The notes under the pieces: model-generated
What the model was told of the DNA's origin: nothing
Seen by the model: the letters and a program-made list of their open reading frames with translations, nothing else
The model's database searches: none
Shown: one piece after another, positions 9,041 through 17,026 of the stretch
Layout: every line of letters starts with the position of its first letter
How positions within the stretch are numbered: position 1 is the stretch's first letter
From: JBQTII01 sp052387905
GTDB taxonomy: Bacteria > Actinomycetota > Actinomycetes > Sporichthyales > Sporichthyaceae
DNA: 64,000 bases
NCBI GenBank assembly: GCA_052387905.1
Contig: JBQTIR010000020.1
Location: 1-64,000, forward strand
Direction of reading: 5' to 3'
Made by a program: the position numbers and the translations under genes

Positions 9041-9179
9041 TTGGCACCCTCCTGCCCTCCGGCGCTGCGGACGCGACCCGGTTGAGGGCGCAGCGTAGGC
9101 CCCACGCGTCACGCGGGAGAACCCCCGAGCGGTCGAGGGGGCCCGAACGGGCGGGCGTTTTGCCGGAAGGGAAGCTGGT

Positions 9180-9185
9180 TAGCCT
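9180..9185 (+). promoter_or_regulatory. -10 element (TAGCCT) of phrB, leaderless start
   Basis: TAGCCT is followed by 6 nt and the ATG at 9192. No Shine-Dalgarno sequence is visible, so a leaderless transcript is likely. Confidence 0.6.
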
Positions 9186-9191
9186 CGGCCG

Positions 9192-10580
9192 ATGAGCACA
9201 ACAGTGATGTGGTTCCGCCGTGATCTGCGCCTGTCCGACAACCCTGCGCTGCTGACCGCCGCCGGGCAGGGCGGCCTCGGGGGCGGGCCTTCGGCGGTCG
9301 TGCCGCTCTTCGTGCTCGACCCGGCGTTATGGGGTCCGGCGGGTCAGGCCCGACGCGCGTACCTGCGCGCCAGCCTCGCTGACCTGGGCGAACGCACCGG
9401 GGGGCTGGTGATCCGCCACGGGGATCCGGTTGCCGAGGTGGTGGCCACCGCCCGGGCTGCCGGCGCCACCGCGGTCCATGTCGCCGCCGACTTCGGACCG
9501 TACGGGCGCCGCCGGGACCAGGCCGTCGAAAAGGCGCTGGCCGCCCACGACATCGCGCTGGTCCGCACCGGCTCGCCGTACGCGGTGGCTCCCGGGCGCC
9601 TGTCCACCGGGGCCGGCGAGCATTACAAGGTCTTCACCCCCTTCTACCGAGCCTGGCTGGTCCACGGTTGGCGGGAGGCCACCCGGGCGCCGTCCGGGGT
9701 GGACTGGGCACACCCCCTGAAGTCCCAGCCGCTGCCGGCTCCCCACGACGAGCCGCCGGTGCGCGGCGCCGGTGAGGCAGCGGCCCGGCGGCGCTGGCAC
9801 CGCTTCCGCGACGAGGCGCTGGGCGAGTATGCCGTCGCTCGGGACCGCCCCGACCTCACCGGGACCTCGGGCCTGTCCCGCGCCCTCAAGTACGGCGAGA
9901 TCCACCCCCGCACGCTGCTCACCGACCTCGCCGAGCTCGGATTCGATCGCGACAGCAAGGACAAGTCGGGGGCAGCGACCTTCGCCAAGGAGGTTGCCTG
10001 GCGCGAGTTCTGGGCCGACGTCCTGTTCCACCTTCCCCACACCGCGCGGGAGTACCTGCGCCCGGAGTTCACCCAGATGCGTTACGACTCACCTCGCGAG
10101 GAGTTCACCGCGTGGTGCGAGGGGCGTACCGGCTTCCCTTTGGTCGACGCCGGGATGCGGCAGCTGCGGGCCGACGGATGGATGCACAACCGGGTCCGGA
10201 TGGTCGTCGCCTCGTTCCTGATCAAGGACTTGCACATCGAGTGGCAGCACGGAGCCCGGGAGTTCATGCGTCATCTGGCGGACGGGGACCTCGCCTCTAA
10301 CCAGCTCAGCTGGCAGTGGGTGGCCGGCTGCGGCACCGACGCCGCGCCCTACTTCCGGATCTTCAACCCGGTGGGACAAGGGCTCAAGTTCGATCCCGAC
10401 GGGGAGTACGTCCGCCGCTACATCCCGGAGCTTCGCCACCTCGACGGCGCCGCTGCCCATCAGCCCTGGGACGCCGCCGACGGCTACGAGCGGGGCTACC
10501 CGGAGCGGATCGTCGACCACGCCAACGAGCGGGCCGAGGCGCTGATCCGGCTGGCGGAAATCAAGTCGTCCGCGACGTGA
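9192..10580 (+). CDS. phrB: Deoxyribodipyrimidine photo-lyase (class I)
   Basis: This 462-residue flavoprotein splits UV-induced cyclobutane pyrimidine dimers using light. The N-terminal Rossmann-like antenna domain begins MWFRRDLRLSDNPAL, and the C-terminal FAD-binding helical domain holds the family motifs WREFWADVLFHLPH, DAGMRQLRADGWMHNR and WQWVAGCGTDAAPYF. The length is standard for class I CPD photolyases. A cryptochrome is less likely because there is no C-terminal extension. The gene stands alone between divergent dppC and the convergent Hsp70-like gene. Confidence 0.95.
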   Translation: MSTTVMWFRRDLRLSDNPALLTAAGQGGLGGGPSAVVPLFVLDPALWGPAGQARRAYLRASLADLGERTGGLVIRHGDPVAEVVATARAAGATAVHVAADFGPYGRRRDQAVEKALAAHDIALVRTGSPYAVAPGRLSTGAGEHYKVFTPFYRAWLVHGWREATRAPSGVDWAHPLKSQPLPAPHDEPPVRGAGEAAARRRWHRFRDEALGEYAVARDRPDLTGTSGLSRALKYGEIHPRTLLTDLAELGFDRDSKDKSGAATFAKEVAWREFWADVLFHLPHTAREYLRPEFTQMRYDSPREEFTAWCEGRTGFPLVDAGMRQLRADGWMHNRVRMVVASFLIKDLHIEWQHGAREFMRHLADGDLASNQLSWQWVAGCGTDAAPYFRIFNPVGQGLKFDPDGEYVRRYIPELRHLDGAAAHQPWDAADGYERGYPERIVDHANERAEALIRLAEIKSSAT

Positions 10581-10629
10581 GCGAGCGAGGAACGATCGAG
10601 GAGCGTGAGCGGACCACGACCCTGCCTGA

Positions 10630-11514
10630 TCAGCCGCTCAGCAGGCGGGTAATCAGCGCGATGGCGATCAGGCCGCCGACGATCACCAGCGCGATCTGTC
10701 CGGCCCAGTCCTCCCAGTAGAGGTTCTCGCGCTGTTCGTCGAACTCGCGTCGCGGCGGGCGGAAGCGCGCGAGCTCCGCGCCGGTCCGGCGCGTCGGGAT
10801 GCCGGCGTCGGTCGCCGTCGGGGTGACGGCGCCCATGGCGACCGCATGTTCGGGATCGCCCACTTGGTGCGGGGCGACACCGGTGACGTCCTGCACCCGC
10901 GCGGCGAACTGCGAACCCTTGCTCGGAGTTCCCACCAGGTAGATGCCCGCCAACTGACGTGGAGTCACCTCAGCGCGGGAGATGGCCGCGGACAGCTCGG
11001 CGACGGCAGCCCCGACCTGCTCCGGGCCCAGGAGTACGTCACCGCCGGGGAGTTCACGGCCCCCGGGTGCGCCGACGAACGCAAAACCCATGCCGACCCG
11101 CTCCATCACCGCGCAGTCGACCCGGCCGCCGGCGATGTCGCAGATCGCGATGCGGGAATCGGCCTCGAGGTCATAGCGGCGGTAGATCAAAGCCGCCGCG
11201 GCGACGGGCTCGAGCACGTAGGAGACGTTGGGCAGCCCGACCCGTCGCGCCGCGGAATGCAGAGCCGCGAACTCCACCCCTTCGGGATCCCAACGCACCG
11301 GGTGCACGAGTCGGACGATCGCCGGCGGCCAGCCCTTCACGGCGCAGGCACGGGCGTAGAGCCGCGCCAGCGCACCGGCGGCGGCGTCCTCGGAGTGCCC
11401 GTCGCTGCGGTGCGCCTCGGGCGCGACGACGTCGAGTTTCCCCCCGGCGGAGATCACGGCGAACGATTCCCGCGCGCCGACATCGATCGCGAGAGTCCAG
11501 GGTGCGCCGATCAC
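10630..11514 (-). CDS. Truncated Hsp70-like protein with C-terminal membrane anchor
   Basis: This 294-residue protein has the actin/Hsp70 nucleotide-binding fold: AIDVGARESFAVIS at the N-terminus (phosphate-1), CDIAGGRVDCAVM at about residue 125 (phosphate-2) and IYLVGTPSKGSQF (adenosine-type motif). It is shorter than a full Hsp70 ATPase domain (~380 aa) and has no substrate-binding domain. Instead a basic linker leads to a hydrophobic helix at the C-terminus (ALVIVGGLIAIALITRLL), so it should be tail-anchored with the ATPase-like domain in the cytoplasm. The client or partner is unknown. The start is GTG at 11514, with CACAAT 6 nt upstream. Confidence 0.75.
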   Translation of the reverse strand: MIGAPWTLAIDVGARESFAVISAGGKLDVVAPEAHRSDGHSEDAAAGALARLYARACAVKGWPPAIVRLVHPVRWDPEGVEFAALHSAARRVGLPNVSYVLEPVAAAALIYRRYDLEADSRIAICDIAGGRVDCAVMERVGMGFAFVGAPGGRELPGGDVLLGPEQVGAAVAELSAAISRAEVTPRQLAGIYLVGTPSKGSQFAARVQDVTGVAPHQVGDPEHAVAMGAVTPTATDAGIPTRRTGAELARFRPPRREFDEQRENLYWEDWAGQIALVIVGGLIAIALITRLLSG

Positions 11515-11520
11515 GCCGCC

Positions 11521-11526
11521 ATTGTG
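11521..11526 (-). promoter_or_regulatory. -10-like element (CACAAT) of the Hsp70-like gene
   Basis: CACAAT ends 6 nt before the GTG at 11514, compatible with a leaderless start. It is a weaker match to consensus than others in this window. Confidence 0.4.
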
Positions 11527-11563
11527 TCCGGTTCGGGCAGTTCATGTCGGAGCAGAAATGGTC

Positions 11564-11592
11564 TCGACAGCAGCGCCTGCGCGTCCTACCGT
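11564..11592 (+). promoter_or_regulatory. Promoter of the candidate small RNA
   Basis: A -35-like TCGACA at 11564-11569 is separated by exactly 17 nt from a -10-like TACCGT at 11587-11592. Transcription would start near 11599. It points at a region with no protein gene on the plus strand for about 1.7 kb. Confidence 0.55.
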
Positions 11593-11598
11593 CGTGGG

Positions 11599-11796
11599 TA
11601 CACGGAGAGGAGGTGGTCGAAGCTTTGAGTAGCTATCGGACGCGTGAGGTGGCTGTCAGTTAGCCGCTGACGGTTGTGCCTTCACCGGCCCGCTCCGGCG
11701 CGGTTGGCGAATCCACGGCAGTCACCGGACCCGCGGGTGTCTCGGGGTTACGTCCCCCCGAGCGGTCTGTTCGCAGACCAAGCCCGCGGGTCTTTC
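11599..11796 (+). ncRNA. Candidate structured small RNA with three-way-junction 3' end
   Basis: This is an intergenic plus-strand transcript candidate of about 200 nt. It begins after the promoter at 11564-11592, carries a strong AGGAGG (11608-11613) and a 12-codon ORF, and ends in a highly ordered structure. A perfect 10-bp stem (11728-11737 with 11783-11792) encloses two hairpins, a CTCGGGG/CCCCGAG stem with a C-rich loop and GGTCTG/CAGACC closed by a TTCG tetraloop. TTT follows. The genes on both sides, the Hsp70-like gene and pdxH, are on the opposite strand, so it is not a leader of either. I cannot assign a known RNA family. The 3' end at 11796 is inferred. Confidence 0.6.
11625..11663 (+). 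CDS. 12-residue leader-type peptide inside the candidate small RNA
   Basis: A TTG start at 11625 lies 11 nt after AGGAGG and is followed by codons for SSYRTREVAVS and TAG. An in-frame GTG at 11613 is also possible but sits on the SD. The Shine-Dalgarno sequence is among the strongest in the window, which argues for real translation. The peptide has no repeated regulatory codon, so classical amino-acid attenuation is not suggested. Confidence 0.4.
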   Translation: MSSYRTREVAVS

Positions 11797-11811
11797 CATT
11801 TCTCCGACGGT

Positions 11812-12465
11812 TCAGGGCGCGAGGCGCTCGACGGTCCAGGTAGCCCCGCCTTGGGTCAGGGTGCGGGTGTAGCGCAGCCGGTCGTGCAGGCGGGACGTCC
11901 GGCCCTGCCAGAACTCGATCTCGTCGGGCTCGACGAGATACCCGCCCCAGAAGTCCGGCACCGGGATCTGGGTGGTTTCAGGCCACCGGGCCGCCAGCTC
12001 CGCCCAGCGTCGCTCCAGGCCGTCGCGGTCGGGGATCACCTGCGATTGGTGGCTGGCCCAGGCGCCGAGCTGGGAGGCGCGCGGTCGGGACGTGAAGTAC
12101 GCCGCGGTCTCCGCCGCGCTCACCCGAGCGGCCCGGCCGACGACGCGGACCTGGCGCGCGAGCGGGTACCAGGGAAACAGCAGCGAGACGAGCGGATTCG
12201 CCTCGAGCTCACTCGCCTTGCCCGAGGCGTAGTTGGTGTAGAAGACGAAGCCCCGCTCGTCGACGGTCTTGGCCAGCACCGTGCGCGCCGAGGGACGCCC
12301 ACCTGGTCCGACGGTGCCGAGTACGAACGCATTCGGTTCGACGATGTGGGCCTGCACCGCGTCGTCGAACCACCGCCGGAACGCCGCAATCGGATCGGCG
12401 GGCAGATCCCCGACGTCAAGTCCGTCCCGGCGGTAGTCCTCGCGCATCGCGGCGAGGTCACCCAT
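11812..12465 (-). CDS. pdxH: Pyridoxamine 5'-phosphate oxidase
   Basis: This 217-residue FMN enzyme oxidises pyridoxamine/pyridoxine 5'-phosphate to PLP in the cytoplasm. Family segments include FVLGTVGPGGRPSARTVLAK, FVFYTNYASGKASELEANP, LFPWYPLARQVRVVGRA and the C-terminal dimerisation region ending WTVERLAP, which is the conserved PdxH terminus. The length is canonical. It begins 9 bp after the stop of the dienelactone hydrolase gene and is likely co-transcribed with it. Neighbouring serC makes 3-phosphohydroxypyruvate-linked amino acids in a PLP-dependent reaction, but no shared regulation is visible. Confidence 0.95.
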   Translation of the reverse strand: MGDLAAMREDYRRDGLDVGDLPADPIAAFRRWFDDAVQAHIVEPNAFVLGTVGPGGRPSARTVLAKTVDERGFVFYTNYASGKASELEANPLVSLLFPWYPLARQVRVVGRAARVSAAETAAYFTSRPRASQLGAWASHQSQVIPDRDGLERRWAELAARWPETTQIPVPDFWGGYLVEPDEIEFWQGRTSRLHDRLRYTRTLTQGGATWTVERLAP

Positions 12466-12474
12466 GACGGGACG

Positions 12475-13176
12475 TCAGCTCAGCTGATCGTGCAGGAAAG
12501 CGGTGGTCTCCGCCCAGCACTTCGCGGCAAGCGTCTCGTCGAGGGTGCCGATCGCGTTCTGCGGGTTCATGAACGCATGGCCGGCGCCTTCGTGCACCGT
12601 CAGCTGCACGTCCTTGCCCAGGCCCTGCAGCTTGGCTTCCAGCGCGCGGGCCGCGTCCGGAGGGAAGAAGTCGTCGATGCCGGCCATGTGCCCGCGCACG
12701 ACCGCGGTGAGCCCGGACCAGTCCGGCTCGGAGTCACCGGAGGGGAACCCGTAGTACGGGGCGGCGGCTTTGATCTTGTCCCCGCGGCCGGCGGCGATCA
12801 GCAATGTCAGCATCCCGCCCATGCAGAACCCGATCGCGCCGAGAGCGTCGCTGGTGACGCCGTCGTGGGCGGCGAGGAAATCGATCGCGCCGCTCATGTC
12901 CTGCGCCGCGCGATCCGGCGGCAGCGTCTGCATGAGGTGCCCGGCCTTGTCCATCTCGTCGTGCGCCGCGAGCTCACCGTGGTAGAGGTCGGGCGCCAGC
13001 GCGACGAAGCCGGCCTCGGCCAGGCGATCGGTCATGATCTTGATCGAGGGGTCCAGGCCCCACCACTCCTGGACGACGAGTACGCCCGGGCCGCTACCCC
13101 CCGCAGGGAGCGCGAGGTAGCCCGACGCGGTCGATCCGTTGCTGGCGAAATTCACTGTGGATGTCGAGATCGTCAT
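12475..13176 (-). CDS. Dienelactone hydrolase family protein
   Basis: This 233-residue alpha/beta hydrolase belongs to the DLH family. The nucleophile is the cysteine in IGFCMGG, and the catalytic histidine is in EGAGHAFMN near residue 200, with an aspartate around 170 (GIDDFF). The family hydrolyses dienelactones or related esters in aromatic degradation, but no other catabolic gene is nearby, so the physiological substrate is open. The ATG at 13176 is preceded by TAAGCT at 7 nt, suggesting leaderless transcription. It is divergent from citrate synthase. Confidence 0.88.
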   Translation of the reverse strand: MTISTSTVNFASNGSTASGYLALPAGGSGPGVLVVQEWWGLDPSIKIMTDRLAEAGFVALAPDLYHGELAAHDEMDKAGHLMQTLPPDRAAQDMSGAIDFLAAHDGVTSDALGAIGFCMGGMLTLLIAAGRGDKIKAAAPYYGFPSGDSEPDWSGLTAVVRGHMAGIDDFFPPDAARALEAKLQGLGKDVQLTVHEGAGHAFMNPQNAIGTLDETLAAKCWAETTAFLHDQLS

Positions 13177-13183
13177 GACGGCG

Positions 13184-13189
13184 AGCTTA
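13184..13189 (-). promoter_or_regulatory. -10 element (TAAGCT) of the DLH-pdxH operon
   Basis: TAAGCT is followed by 7 nt and the ATG at 13176. No Shine-Dalgarno sequence intervenes. Confidence 0.55.
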
Positions 13190-13283
13190 GGCAGCGCAAC
13201 GGGTGTGGTGCAGGCCCCGTCCGGGCAGAAGTGGGGGACGGGAGCAGAATGGGCGGCCCCGACTTCGACGGAAGGCCTTGTCC

Positions 13284-14399
13284 ATGTCTGACTTCTCCCC
13301 CGGCCTGGAAGGCGTCATCGCGTTCGAGAGCGAGATCGCCGAACCGGACAAGGAAGGCAGCGCGCTGCGTTATCGCGGCGTCGACATCGAACACCTCGTC
13401 GGGCGGATGACCTTCGGGCACGTCTGGGGCCTGCTGGTGGACAACGATTTCAACCCGGGCCTGCCGCCGGCCGAGCCGTTCCCGATCCCGATCCACTCCG
13501 GGGACATCCGCGTGGACGTGCAGTCCGCGCTCGCGATGCTCGCCCCGGCCTGGGGCCTGAAACCGCTGCTGGACATCGACGACGAGCAGGCCCGCGACGA
13601 CCTGGCCCGGGCCGCGGTGATGGCGCTGTCCTACGTCGCGCAGTCCGCCCGCGGGGCCGGGCGGCCCATGGTGCCCCAGCGTGAGATCGACAAGGCGAAC
13701 ACGATCGTCGAGCGCTTCATGATCCGCTGGCAGGGCGAGCCCGACCCCAAGCATGTCGCCGCGATCGACGCCTACTGGACCTCAGCGGCCGAGCACGGCA
13801 TGAATGCCTCGACGTTCACGGCGCGGGTGATCGCCTCCACCGGTGCCGACGTCGCCGCCGCCCTCTCCGGCGCGGTCGGCGCGATGTCCGGCCCGCTGCA
13901 CGGCGGCGCCCCGTCGCGAGTCCTGCACATGATCGAGGCCATCGAGGCCAGTGGTGACGCCCGCAAGTACGTCAAGGACCTACTCGACAAGGGCGAGCGC
14001 CTGATGGGCTTCGGGCACCGCGTCTACCGTGCCGAGGATCCACGAGCCCGCGTGCTGCGCCGGACGGCCATGGAACTCGGCGCGCCGCGGTACGAGATCG
14101 CCCTGGCGCTGGAGCAGGCTGCGCTCTCCGAGCTGCAGGAACGGCGTCCGGACCGCGTGCTGGAGACCAACGTCGAGTTCTGGGCCGCGATCGTCCTGGA
14201 CTTCGCCGAGGTCCCCCCGCACATGTTCACCGCGATGTTCACCTGCGCCCGAACGGCAGGGTGGAGCGCGCACATCCTGGAGCAGAAGCGCACCGGGCGC
14301 CTGATCCGCCCCTCGGCCCGGTACGTCGGCCCCGCCACCCGCAGGCCCGAGGACGTCGCCGGCTGGGACAGCATCGCCGCCAGCCAGCTGCTGTCCTGA
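13284..14399 (+). CDS. citA: Citrate synthase 2
   Basis: This 371-residue enzyme condenses oxaloacetate and acetyl-CoA. It carries the conserved active-site segments GPLHGGAPSRV and MGFGHRVYRAEDPRA and the C-terminal arginine-rich region GWSAHILEQKRTGRLIRP. The short length and N-terminus (GVIAFESEIAEPDKEG) match the type II, gram-positive-like CitA paralogue of actinobacteria rather than hexameric GltA. The ATG at 13284 is chosen because upstream in-frame residues are low-complexity and arginine-rich. A 2-methylcitrate synthase role is possible, but no prp genes are near. Confidence 0.92.
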   Translation: MSDFSPGLEGVIAFESEIAEPDKEGSALRYRGVDIEHLVGRMTFGHVWGLLVDNDFNPGLPPAEPFPIPIHSGDIRVDVQSALAMLAPAWGLKPLLDIDDEQARDDLARAAVMALSYVAQSARGAGRPMVPQREIDKANTIVERFMIRWQGEPDPKHVAAIDAYWTSAAEHGMNASTFTARVIASTGADVAAALSGAVGAMSGPLHGGAPSRVLHMIEAIEASGDARKYVKDLLDKGERLMGFGHRVYRAEDPRARVLRRTAMELGAPRYEIALALEQAALSELQERRPDRVLETNVEFWAAIVLDFAEVPPHMFTAMFTCARTAGWSAHILEQKRTGRLIRPSARYVGPATRRPEDVAGWDSIAASQLLS

Positions 14400-14414
14400 C
14401 CCCCCACCCCGTAA

Positions 14415-14456
14415 CGTCAGCGAGAGCGAGCGCTATGACGCGCGCTTTCGCTGACG
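14415..14456. repeat. Intergenic palindrome, family B copy 1
   Basis: Arms CGTCAGCGA and TCGCTGACG enclose a partly paired GC-rich stem with a central CTATGACG. It lies 16 bp after the citA stop and before serC on the same strand, in terminator position. Related copies are at 40568-40609 and 52357-52398. Confidence 0.7.
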
Positions 14457-14538
14457 CAACGGGGGTGGGCGGGGCGTGGCGGGAGTGCGAGACAATGGAC
14501 GTCGGCTTCCGCCCCTGCTACCTGAGGACTGCCCCGAC

Positions 14539-15660
14539 GTGACCGAGATCCAGATTCCCGCCCACCTCAAGCCCGCTGACGGACGCTTCGGCTGCGGCCC
14601 GTCCAAGGTCCGGCCCGAGGCGATCTCCGCCCTGGCCGCCGTCGGCGGTTCGCTGCTGGGCACCTCGCACCGCCAGGCGCCGGTGAAGAACACCGTCAAG
14701 CGGGTCCGCGAGGGAGTCGCCGAACTGTTCTCCCTGCCCGAGGGCTACGAGGTCATCCTGGGCAACGGCGGCGCGACCGCATTTTGGGACATCGCCTCCT
14801 TCGGTCTGGTGCGCGAGCGCAGCCAGCACCTCAACTTCGGTGAGTTCTCCTCGAAGTTCGGCTCGGTGTGCAAGGCCGCTCCGTGGCTCGGCGAGCCGAC
14901 GATCGTCAAGTCCGACCCGGGGACGCACCCGCTCCCGCACGCCGAGGCCGGGGTGGACGTGTACGCGCTGACCCACAACGAGACCTCGACCGGGGTCGCG
15001 ATGCCGATCGCCCGGGTTGACGGGGCCGACGAGGGCGCCCTCGTGCTCGTCGACGCCACCTCGGGTGCCGGCGGCCTGCCCGTCGACGTCGCGCAGACCG
15101 ACTGCTACTACTTCGCCCCGCAGAAGTGCTTCGCCTCTGACGGCGGTCTGTGGATCGCGCTGATGTCGCCGGCGGCGCTCGCCCGCGTCACCGAAATCTC
15201 TACCTCGGGCCGCTACATCCCGACCTTCTTCGACCTGCCGACCGCGATCGACAACTCGGTCAAGGACCAGACCTACAACACCCCGGCGCTGGCGACGCTG
15301 TTCCTGCTCGCCGAGCAGCTGGACTGGATGAACTCCCTCGGCGGGCTCAAGGGCTGCGTCGCCCGAACCGCGGACTCCTCCTCGCGCCTGTACAGCTGGG
15401 CCGAGAAGTCCGAGTTCGCGACGCCGTTCGTCGCCGAGGAGGCCATGCGCTCGCAGGTCGTCGCGACGATCGATTTCGCCGAATCGGTCGACGCGGGCGC
15501 GGTCGCCAAGACCCTGCGCGCCAACGGGATCGTGGACACCGAGCCGTACCGCAAGCTGGGGCGCAACCAGCTGCGGATCGCGATGTTCCCGGCCGTGGAG
15601 CCCGCCGACGTCGAGGCGCTGACCGCCTGCATCGACCACGTCGTCGCGGCCCTCGCCTAA
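14539..15660 (+). CDS. serC: Phosphoserine aminotransferase
   Basis: This 373-residue PLP enzyme converts 3-phosphohydroxypyruvate and glutamate to phosphoserine in serine synthesis. The N-terminus (FGCGPSKVRPEAI) and the PLP-lysine region YYFAPQKCFASDGGLW match the actinobacterial SerC type. The C-terminus IVDTEPYRKLGRNQLRIAMFP is also typical. The GTG at 14539 gives the start VTEIQIP used by relatives. An upstream ATG at 14476 would add 21 unconserved residues. The palindrome between citA and serC suggests separate transcripts. Confidence 0.94.
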   Translation: MTEIQIPAHLKPADGRFGCGPSKVRPEAISALAAVGGSLLGTSHRQAPVKNTVKRVREGVAELFSLPEGYEVILGNGGATAFWDIASFGLVRERSQHLNFGEFSSKFGSVCKAAPWLGEPTIVKSDPGTHPLPHAEAGVDVYALTHNETSTGVAMPIARVDGADEGALVLVDATSGAGGLPVDVAQTDCYYFAPQKCFASDGGLWIALMSPAALARVTEISTSGRYIPTFFDLPTAIDNSVKDQTYNTPALATLFLLAEQLDWMNSLGGLKGCVARTADSSSRLYSWAEKSEFATPFVAEEAMRSQVVATIDFAESVDAGAVAKTLRANGIVDTEPYRKLGRNQLRIAMFPAVEPADVEALTACIDHVVAALA

Positions 15661-15672
15661 CGCCTCTCGTGA

Positions 15673-15714
15673 CGTCCGAAGGAGCGGCTGCAATAACGAC
15701 CGCTTCTTCGGACG
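15673..15714. repeat. Intergenic palindrome, family A copy 1
   Basis: Arms CGTCCGAAG and CTTCGGACG extend inward to about 15 bp with one mismatch around the centre CTGCAATAACGA. It sits 12 bp after the serC stop and probably acts as a terminator. It is the first half of a tandem duplication. Confidence 0.75.
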
Positions 15715-15745
15715 TCCGGTGGGTTCGGGGACGGCCCCTCCGCAG

Positions 15746-15787
15746 CGTCCGAAGGAGTGGCTGCAATAACGACCGCTTCTTCGGACG
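15746..15787. repeat. Intergenic palindrome, family A copy 2
   Basis: This is the second copy of the palindrome in the tandem duplication, 36 bp upstream of the MFS gene start. One inner-arm base differs from copy 1, falling at the mismatch position. Confidence 0.75.
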
Positions 15788-15823
15788 TCCGGTGGGTTCG
15801 GGGACGGCTGGAGTGAGGCCAGG

Positions 15824-16981
15824 ATGCAACGGGACCGGCTGACCTGGCTGGTCTACGGCCACCTCGGGCTCTGGGGTTACTTCCTGTTCGGCTTCGGGCC
15901 CGTCATACCGCTGCTCCGCGACGACCTGGAGATCTCCAACACCGTCGCCGGACTGCACGCGAGCATGATCGCGGTCGGGTCGGTCACCGCGTCGGCGCTC
16001 TACCCGCGGCTGGCCGCCGCCGTGGGCCGGCGGCGCGTCGCCCTGCTCGGCACGGCCGGCCTGGCTACCGGGGCCCTTCTGCTCGCCACCGGAACCACGC
16101 TGGCCCAGACCCTGACCGGCACCTTGGTCGCGGGTGGGTTCGGATCGCTGCTGGTGACGGGCTCCGCGGTGGTGCTCACCGTCCGCCACGGCAGCGCGGC
16201 GCCCGGGGCCATCACCGAGGCGAACGCTGCCGCCGCGGCGACGGGACTGCTCGCACCTGGGTTCGTCGCCGCCGCAGTAGCGCTCGGCCTCGGGTGGCGG
16301 CCGGCGCCGGCGGCCGTAGCGGTCCTCGCGGTGCTCCTGGTGCTGAGCCTGGGCCGCGAACCCATCCCCGACTCCGACCCGGCGGGTGTGCCGACCGCAG
16401 CCCCGGCCCGGCGGCTGCCACACGCCTACTGGCCCGCCTGGGTCGTGGTGGCGACGGTGATCGGCGTCGAGGCCGCGATGATCGTGTGGTCCTCGGAGTT
16501 GTTGCGTGAACGCCTGAACATGAGCGACGGCGCCGCCGCCGCCGCGGTCAGCGCGCTGTTGGGCGGAATGCTGGCCGGCCGGCTGGCGGGAGGGCGCCTG
16601 GCCCGCCGGTACCCGGGCGACCGCCTCCTGCTCGGCGCGTTCGGCCTCGCCGGGGCAGGAGTGGGAATCTTCGTCATGGCCGGATCGCCCGCCGTCGCCG
16701 TGGTCGCGTTGACGCTCACCGGGGCCGGCATGTCGCTGCACTACCCGCTGGCGGTGACCCGTGCGCTCGCGGCGGCCGGACCGGGGATGGCCGATCGGGC
16801 AGCCGGGCGCGCCGCGGTCGGGGTAGGCCTGGTCGGCGGCGCCACGCCGCCCGTAATGGGCGCCCTGGTCGACGTCGCCGATGTGCGCGTCGCCTTCGGC
16901 GTCGTGCCGGTGCTGCTCCTGGTCGCCACGGCCGCCGTCCTCGCCGGGCGGCGTTCAGGGGCTGTCGCCCAACCCCGATAG
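15824..16981 (+). CDS. MFS transporter
   Basis: This 385-residue membrane protein has about 12 hydrophobic segments and the MFS loop 2-3 region ALYPRLAAAVGRRRVAL. It resembles the cyanate/nitrate-type or general drug-efflux branch. No substrate can be assigned. It starts MQRDRLTWLVYGHLGLWGYFLFG from ATG 15824. The upstream 160 bp is occupied by the duplicated palindromes and has no clear Shine-Dalgarno sequence, so its promoter must lie within or just after the second repeat unit. It is followed closely by the CDF exporter, which seems to have its own promoter. Confidence 0.85.
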   Translation: MQRDRLTWLVYGHLGLWGYFLFGFGPVIPLLRDDLEISNTVAGLHASMIAVGSVTASALYPRLAAAVGRRRVALLGTAGLATGALLLATGTTLAQTLTGTLVAGGFGSLLVTGSAVVLTVRHGSAAPGAITEANAAAAATGLLAPGFVAAAVALGLGWRPAPAAVAVLAVLLVLSLGREPIPDSDPAGVPTAAPARRLPHAYWPAWVVVATVIGVEAAMIVWSSELLRERLNMSDGAAAAAVSALLGGMLAGRLAGGRLARRYPGDRLLLGAFGLAGAGVGIFVMAGSPAVAVVALTLTGAGMSLHYPLAVTRALAAAGPGMADRAAGRAAVGVGLVGGATPPVMGALVDVADVRVAFGVVPVLLLVATAAVLAGRRSGAVAQPR

Positions 16982-17014
16982 GCGGCACCTGGGATTGGGT
17001 GACACCCCGCTCGC

Positions 17015-17020
17015 TACCCT
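17015..17020 (+). promoter_or_regulatory. -10 element (TACCCT) of the CDF exporter gene
   Basis: TACCCT is followed by 6 nt and the GTG at 17027. No Shine-Dalgarno sequence is visible, and the gap from the MFS stop is 45 bp. Confidence 0.55.
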
Positions 17021-17026
17021 CGACCG

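Larger units (their letters stand above)
15673..15807. repeat. Tandem duplication, two 62-bp units with 73-bp period
   Basis: Units 15673-15734 and 15746-15807 are identical except for one C/T change (61 of 62). Each unit holds one family A palindrome plus the downstream stretch GTGGGTTCGGGGACGG. The low divergence implies a recent duplication. Confidence 0.9.

Noticed and set aside
11728..11792. Calling the small-RNA 3' end a 6C RNA because of its six-C run.
   Set aside because: In 6C RNAs the C-runs are in loops. Here most of the run pairs with GGGG.
11674..13410. A long open frame on the plus strand (578 codons) opposite pdxH and the hydrolase gene.
   Set aside because: It is a shadow of the minus-strand genes: no domain, no start signal, and translation is Arg/Gly/Pro-rich.
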